Source: Mucilaginibacter jinjuensis (GTDB lineage Bacteria; Bacteroidota; Bacteroidia; Sphingobacteriales; Sphingobacteriaceae). From it: a stretch of DNA of 64,000 bases. Below are positions 59,788-64,000 of the stretch, piece after piece. The stretch spans positions 3,410,001 through 3,474,000 of the forward strand of contig NZ_CP117167.1 of assembly GCF_028596025.1 (NCBI RefSeq), written 5' to 3'. Within the stretch, counting starts at the first letter, position 1. Every line of letters starts with the position of its first letter. Both the position numbers and the translations under genes were made by a program. The notes under the pieces are model-generated. The model saw only the letters and a list, made by a program, of their open reading frames with translations. It did not search any database and was not told the DNA's origin.

Positions 59788-61347
59788 ATGAAAAATAAAG
59801 CAAGTGATAAAAAAACAGTACCTACCCCTGCCCTGCGTGATGGTGAACATCAAAGCCCCTGGCAAACCGGCATATCTTTAACAGAAGATCAGGAAGCTAC
59901 AATTAATACTTCGTATGATGTATTAATTGTTGGCGCAGGTATTACTGGTATTACAACCGCCCTGATGCTCCAAAAGGCAGGGAAGCAATGTGTGGTAGCA
60001 GATAGTTATGTAGCAGGATTTGGTACCACTGGCGGTACAAGTGCTCATTTGAATACATTTGCTGATACTACTTATGCCGAAGCCGAAAGTGCTTTTGGTA
60101 AAGAGGGTGCCCAATTATTTGCTGATGCTATTAATGAGGGTTTCGATATTATAAACAGCAATATAAAACACTATAAAATTGATTGTGATTATGAAACCAA
60201 AACCGGATTTGTATATGCAGAAACCGATGATGAGGTTAAACAATTGGATGACTTGTACACGGGCACTCAAAATGTAGGTGTATCTATTAATTATACGGAT
60301 GATGTGCCGACACCGGTTGAATACCAAAAGGCTGTGGCATTACCAGATCAGGCACAATTTCACCCGCTTAAGTATTTGCAGGCAATTCAGCAGCAATTTA
60401 TAGAACTTGGTGGCGTAGTGCTTAATTATACACAGGTTACAGAGTTTGAGCAGTCGGGTGGGTTGTTTAAGGTTGCAACCAATAATAACCCAATTAGTGC
60501 ACGTGCAATTATTTACGCCACACACATGCCGCCCGGCGTTAATGTGTTTAACTTTCGCTGTGCGCCTTATCGAAGTTACGTATTGGGAGTTAAATTAACA
60601 GACGATAAATATCCTGATGCATTAGTTTATGATATGCAGGAACCCTATCATTATTTCCGTACACACGAAATTGACGGACAAAAGTTCCTGATTGCCGGTG
60701 GTAATGATCATAAGACCGGCCACGAAGATGCAGAGAAAGCATTTGAAGATCTGGAAAAATATATCAGAAAATACTATAACGTATCATCGGTTAAATATAA
60801 ATGGTCGTCCCAGTATTATGTGCCTGTAGATGGCTTTCCTTATATCGGGCAAATGCCCGGCGAACCTCAAGGTGTTTATTGTGCTACAGGTTATAATGGT
60901 AATGGCATGATGTTGGGCTCAATTGCCGCAAAAATATTATCCGACCTTGTTATTGGTGATGAAGGGAAATACGAAAAGATATTCAGCCCGGCTCGCATTA
61001 AACCTATAGATGGCTTTACTGAGTTTGTTAAAGAAAATGCGGATGTTGCTTACCACTTTATAGCCGACAGGTTTAACATTCACGAAACAGACTCATTAAA
61101 ACGATTAAAACCAGATAGCGGTAAAGTTGTAGAAGTGAACGGACAAAAAATTGCAGCTTATCGTGATGGTACCGGCAAAATACATGCATTAAGCCCTGTT
61201 TGTACCCACGCCAAATGTATTGTGAACTGGAATCAGGAAGAAAAAAGTTGGGACTGCCCCTGCCACGGTGCCCGTTTTGATATTAACGGCGAAGTTTTAA
61301 CTGGCCCGGCCCGTAAAGAATTACAGCAAATTAACCTGGGAGAATAA
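59788..61347 (+). CDS. FAD-dependent oxidoreductase with C-terminal Rieske domain (YhfW-like)
   Basis: A 519-residue protein of two parts. The DAO/GlcD-type FAD domain has the dinucleotide motif LIVGAGITGITTALML (about 47-62), GTTGGTSAHLNTF and YNGNGMMLGSIAAKI. The C-terminal Rieske domain (about 445-510) has the [2Fe-2S] ligands C472-T-H474 and C490-PC-H493. The arrangement is as in Bacillus YhfW. It probably oxidises an amine or hydroxy acid and passes electrons to the cluster; substrate not known. No signal peptide. Divergent from the histidine kinase gene. Confidence 0.92.
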   Translation: MKNKASDKKTVPTPALRDGEHQSPWQTGISLTEDQEATINTSYDVLIVGAGITGITTALMLQKAGKQCVVADSYVAGFGTTGGTSAHLNTFADTTYAEAESAFGKEGAQLFADAINEGFDIINSNIKHYKIDCDYETKTGFVYAETDDEVKQLDDLYTGTQNVGVSINYTDDVPTPVEYQKAVALPDQAQFHPLKYLQAIQQQFIELGGVVLNYTQVTEFEQSGGLFKVATNNNPISARAIIYATHMPPGVNVFNFRCAPYRSYVLGVKLTDDKYPDALVYDMQEPYHYFRTHEIDGQKFLIAGGNDHKTGHEDAEKAFEDLEKYIRKYYNVSSVKYKWSSQYYVPVDGFPYIGQMPGEPQGVYCATGYNGNGMMLGSIAAKILSDLVIGDEGKYEKIFSPARIKPIDGFTEFVKENADVAYHFIADRFNIHETDSLKRLKPDSGKVVEVNGQKIAAYRDGTGKIHALSPVCTHAKCIVNWNQEEKSWDCPCHGARFDINGEVLTGPARKELQQINLGE

Positions 61348-61360
61348 TGCTTTTTATCAT

Positions 61361-61753
61361 TTAAGCAGCTATAAGCTTTAACAAATTAAAGAATGCAGAA
61401 TCGCTAAGTTTAGTTGGGGCTTGCAAATTCCGGTAAGCCTCAACCGTATCTAATTCATTATTGTTAATTGATTTAAAACCCATAGACCAGTCTGTAAAAT
61501 ATCGCTCAGAACGCTCGCCTTGTTTTAAGGTAATAACCCGTTTATGCCTTGTATCATTACAAATATCCTGGTAAAGCAATTTTACTTCATCCTCCCCACC
61601 TTCGATTAATTGAATAAATGTATCGTCGAAATAAAACAACATGCCGGTGATACTCATCGCCTTATTTCTATCGCGCGATTGTATAAGTAATGATTTGAGC
61701 AGATCATCATTAAAATCGATAGCCGCATAACTGGTATAGATAATAAAATACAT
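61361..61753 (-). CDS. Single-domain BLUF blue-light photoreceptor
   Basis: A 130-residue protein with a complete BLUF domain (about 1-95) and a short helical tail. The flavin-site residues fall exactly where they should relative to AppA: Y6, N30, Q48, W89 and M91 keep AppA's spacing (Y21, N45, Q63, W104, M106). SITGMLFYFDDTFIQLIEGGEDEV is the core. It binds FAD and switches hydrogen bonds on blue light. No output domain is fused, so it must signal through a partner. Convergent with the FAD/Rieske gene (13 bp apart). Confidence 0.94.
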   Translation of the reverse strand: MYFIIYTSYAAIDFNDDLLKSLLIQSRDRNKAMSITGMLFYFDDTFIQLIEGGEDEVKLLYQDICNDTRHKRVITLKQGERSERYFTDWSMGFKSINNNELDTVEAYRNLQAPTKLSDSAFFNLLKLIAA

Positions 61754-61812
61754 GGTACTAGCTTATACGCAAATGGTAATTGCTTGTTTAAATAATATCA
61801 ATATAAAGCAAA

Positions 61813-61847
61813 AAGGCTATTAACTGATATGGTCAATTAATAGCCTT
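61813..61847 (-). terminator. Terminator after the DUF885 peptidase gene
   Basis: Perfect AAGGCTATTAA (61813-61823) / TTAATAGCCTT (61837-61847) with a 13-base loop, followed on the minus strand by T-rich sequence. Confidence 0.85.
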
Positions 61848-61863
61848 CCGTATATCCAGCGTT

Positions 61864-63636
61864 TTACTTTGCTCTCTCGGCCGGAACAAAATCATTCATC
61901 ACCGCTTCGCGGATCAAAGCCGGTGGAAGCAAGCCTTGCGACAGGATGAAATCATGAAAACGCAACGCATTAAATTTACTGCCCAAAGCAATCTCGACAT
62001 TGTTACGTAAAGCAATCATTTTGGTGAAGCCATAAAAATAGCTATTGGCCTGCCCAGGTGCGCGTAACGAATAACGCTCAACTTCCTGTTGTGCAAACGC
62101 ACGCGATTGTACTACATCCTTCATCAATATATCCAGCGCCTGTTGCTGTGTAACAGTACCGGCTTGCAATTCCGGATCTAAAAATGCACGAGCAGCACGT
62201 AACAAGCGATAATCTAACGATACTAGTTGACCCTCTAAAGGCATATAAGGGCGTGTAATATACTCAGCATATAAGCTCCAACCTTCTGCGTTGGTTGAGT
62301 TGAAAGCATAAAGGGCACGTGCTTTAGATACGCCCTCTTCTACCATTTTATCAAATTGTAATTCATGGCCCGGGCGTGCTTCGTGTGCTATGATGGTCCA
62401 CGATGCAGCATCGAAAGTAAAATCATCAAACTTGGCAGTTTCCTTTTCGCCAGGTGCAGGCGGCATATTTAAAGGCAATACAAATACACCGCGCTGGCCT
62501 GTATTATTTAAAAATGGCGGAGGTACCATGTGTGGTGCAGGGCCTTGTGCTGTTTCGGCAGCTGTAGCCAAACGTATAATAGCCGGGCGATTTGGCAGGG
62601 TTACCAATTGGTGTTCGCGAATAATACCTTCAATATCTTTTAAATGGCGTTCATATAGAGGGATAATAGAATCGCCATGGATCTGCTCTTTTTTAAGTTC
62701 ACGAATTACATCCCGGTAATCGCTCGATGGCAGGTGGCGTTGTTTGGCAACTTCCTCGGCAATTGGTTTCATCTGGTTTTGTATATCGATAAAAGCTGCA
62801 TGGGCCATTTTGGCCAAATCTGCAGGCGCAATATCAACACCATAGCCTTCCAGGTTAAGTTTATATTCTTCGGCGGGTAAACGGAAATCTGTACGGGCTT
62901 TGATTAATACATGCTCGCGTGTCCATTGGTCGTATGCTTCAACTTGTTTCTTCAACTCGGCATAAGGTTCTTCCCAACCGGTCAGCTTATATTTCTTGCA
63001 TAACTCGGGTATCCCGGCAATAATACTGGCATTGCGCGATAAGGCGACTTCCATTTGTTGCTTGCCCGGATAAATCATATTTGGTTTGGCAATTTGCTGT
63101 GCTACACGCTCTTGAAGTATAGCAGTTATTGGCCTGTATCCTTTCTCTAATCCTGCATACTTGCGGATACGCATTACCGCAGCTGCATGGCGTGCTTCGG
63201 GTGTCTGGTCGTCAAGCAAAATATCTAAGCCGTTATAAATACTTTCGGCAGCATTCATAAACGGAACTTCTTTCTGCATCTCAAAATCCTGCTGGCGAAA
63301 TCCTAATTTCAGGTGACCGATCAAGATCTTTAAATCTTGCGCAACAGGGGCAGATGTTTCTGTTTTTAAGGCGGCTGTATATTCAGCTACTAAAGCTTCT
63401 TCATCCTTCCTCTCCGCTAATTGATTAGCCAATGTGGGCACAGATATATTAGTATCATACTCGGCCAAACCTTGTGATGACCCATACTCGGGCGAATATT
63501 TTTTATCCAGATCAATCAATTTTTGAGTGTACTGATCTGATTTGGCTACCCAGGCTTTAGGTTGTAGCCTGGCAGTTAATGGAGCAATACACAGAGCAAC
63601 TAAGGTAGCTGTGCAGAGAATAGAATTTCTTTTCAT
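61864..63636 (-). CDS. DUF885 family peptidase-like protein, exported
   Basis: A 590-residue protein, started at ATG 63636 (MKRNSILCTATLVALCIAPLTA, a signal peptide); an ATG at 63657 would prepend 7 residues. The family signature HEARPGHELQF with nearby EGWSLYAEY gives a zinc gluzincin-like site; further blocks are RLLRAARAFLDPELQAGT and SQGLLPPALIREAVMNDFV near the C-terminus. DUF885 proteins resemble metallocarboxypeptidase- or oligopeptidase-like enzymes; substrate unknown. Own terminator. Confidence 0.92.
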   Translation of the reverse strand: MKRNSILCTATLVALCIAPLTARLQPKAWVAKSDQYTQKLIDLDKKYSPEYGSSQGLAEYDTNISVPTLANQLAERKDEEALVAEYTAALKTETSAPVAQDLKILIGHLKLGFRQQDFEMQKEVPFMNAAESIYNGLDILLDDQTPEARHAAAVMRIRKYAGLEKGYRPITAILQERVAQQIAKPNMIYPGKQQMEVALSRNASIIAGIPELCKKYKLTGWEEPYAELKKQVEAYDQWTREHVLIKARTDFRLPAEEYKLNLEGYGVDIAPADLAKMAHAAFIDIQNQMKPIAEEVAKQRHLPSSDYRDVIRELKKEQIHGDSIIPLYERHLKDIEGIIREHQLVTLPNRPAIIRLATAAETAQGPAPHMVPPPFLNNTGQRGVFVLPLNMPPAPGEKETAKFDDFTFDAASWTIIAHEARPGHELQFDKMVEEGVSKARALYAFNSTNAEGWSLYAEYITRPYMPLEGQLVSLDYRLLRAARAFLDPELQAGTVTQQQALDILMKDVVQSRAFAQQEVERYSLRAPGQANSYFYGFTKMIALRNNVEIALGSKFNALRFHDFILSQGLLPPALIREAVMNDFVPAERAK

Positions 63637-63866
63637 CAGGAAAAATTTATTATGCAACTAAGATATGTTTATTACTTAAAAGTTACAGCAATCACCATTA
63701 TTCGGTAAATATTTGAAGATTAGCGTATCTAACAAATCTCTTATTGCGTTAGTCGAGACACATCGGTAATACTACATTAAAGCCTTGTTAGTAAGTTATA
63801 TATGTTAAAAAGTGTGAAATACCTTTCATTTTAGTTTAAAACCTGCCTCTATTTGGCAGATTTAAC

Positions 63867-63921
63867 TAATTTTGATTCGGAAATATAATGTAATAATAAA
63901 ATAGTCCCGTCGTTAAGTTTC
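63867..63921 (+). promoter_or_regulatory. Candidate -7 boxes for the last gene
   Basis: TAATTTTG (63867-63874) matches TAnnTTTG exactly, 49 bases before the ATG; TAAGTTTC (63914-63921) is a one-base variant 2 bases before it. No matching -33 TTG is clear for either. The 287 bases from 63637 to 63923 otherwise show nothing. Confidence 0.35.
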
Positions 63922-63923
63922 AC

Positions 63924-64000
63924 ATGAAAAAACTCATACTATCACTACCCCTACTTTGCTGTACACTTTTTGTTTTTAACGCAAAAGCACAAGATACTCA
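63924..64000 (+). CDS. Start of an exported protein, cut by window end
   Basis: The frame from ATG 63924 reads MKKLILSLPLLCCTLFVFNA KAQDT and remains open to the window edge. The first 23 residues are a clear signal peptide with a typical Bacteroidota cleavage site after KAQ or NAKA. The rest of the protein lies outside. Nothing more can be said about its role. Confidence 0.7.
   Translation, partial: MKKLILSLPLLCCTLFVFNAKAQDT

Noticed and set aside
1..64000. tRNA, rRNA or riboswitch genes
   Set aside because: No cloverleaf-like T-loop motifs, rRNA blocks, or FMN/M-box leaders were found by eye upstream of ribD, mgtE or corA. A covariance search could still find one.

Overview
The window is about 42% G+C chromosomal DNA of a Bacteroidota bacterium, most likely a member of the Sphingobacteriaceae (Mucilaginibacter/Pedobacter-like). 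Reasons: starts lack Shine-Dalgarno sequences; several starts are preceded by Bacteroidota-type -7 boxes (TAnnTTTG or T-T-A-n-TTTG, in three cases 19 nt after a TTG); and the content is typical of the family (GH92 mannosidase, DUF4142, DUF4890-like, WbqC, PPK2, KAT-type aminotransferase, HME-RND efflux). I see no rRNA, tRNA, transposase, prophage or CRISPR array. Nearly all of it reads as ordinary, densely packed chromosome.

Layout. 1-9.7 kb: end of a membrane protein, an HAD-IB phosphatase, then leftward bioB, mgtE and a ribD-eamA-yigZ operon, prmC, xerD and aroQ. 9.7-16 kb: a large MscS channel, a GT2 glycosyltransferase and an LpxL-type acyltransferase (envelope), WbqC and CorA. 16-24 kb: small proteins, lipoprotein MsrA, an MBL-fold hydrolase, an aldo/keto reductase, an Asn/Gly-rich secreted protein, a sorbosone/PQQ-type dehydrogenase with its cytochrome c, and a TPR protein. 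24-27 kb: a three-gene ABC importer. 26.9-28.9 kb: methionine/glutamine aminotransferase plus omega-amidase. 28.9-33.1 kb: an MprF-type lysyl-phosphatidylglycerol synthase followed by an AcvB/VirJ-type hydrolase. 33.2-38.8 kb: a CzcCBA/CusCBA heavy-metal efflux operon. 38.9-49.8 kb: GH92 mannosidase, PPK2, PBP1A, a protease-propeller-barrel fusion, a fasciclin protein, lipoprotein MsrB and a GIY-YIG-like protein. 49.9-55.6 kb: an S24 repressor, bioF-bioD, small secreted proteins and a CAT-like acetyltransferase. 55.8-64 kb: a lipoprotein, a PAS-PAS-HisKA protein without an ATPase domain, a full GAF-PAS histidine kinase, an FAD/Rieske oxidoreductase, a BLUF photoreceptor, a DUF885 peptidase and the start of one more secreted protein.

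The most interesting gene-level observation is the MprF + AcvB/VirJ pair. It suggests a lysyl-PG synthesis and hydrolysis cycle in Bacteroidota, like the lpiA-acvB/atvA pairing of Rhizobiales, and here the AcvB-like protein has two apparently intact hydrolase domains. At the DNA level the window holds several families of non-coding palindromic repeats: four full copies (one inverted) and one solo arm of a long hairpin with core GTCATTGCGAGG; a 225-bp MITE-like element with 17-bp terminal inverted repeats placed exactly between prmC and xerD; and a tandem hairpin array with core GAGACACAA. Many gene ends carry strong bidirectional terminators.
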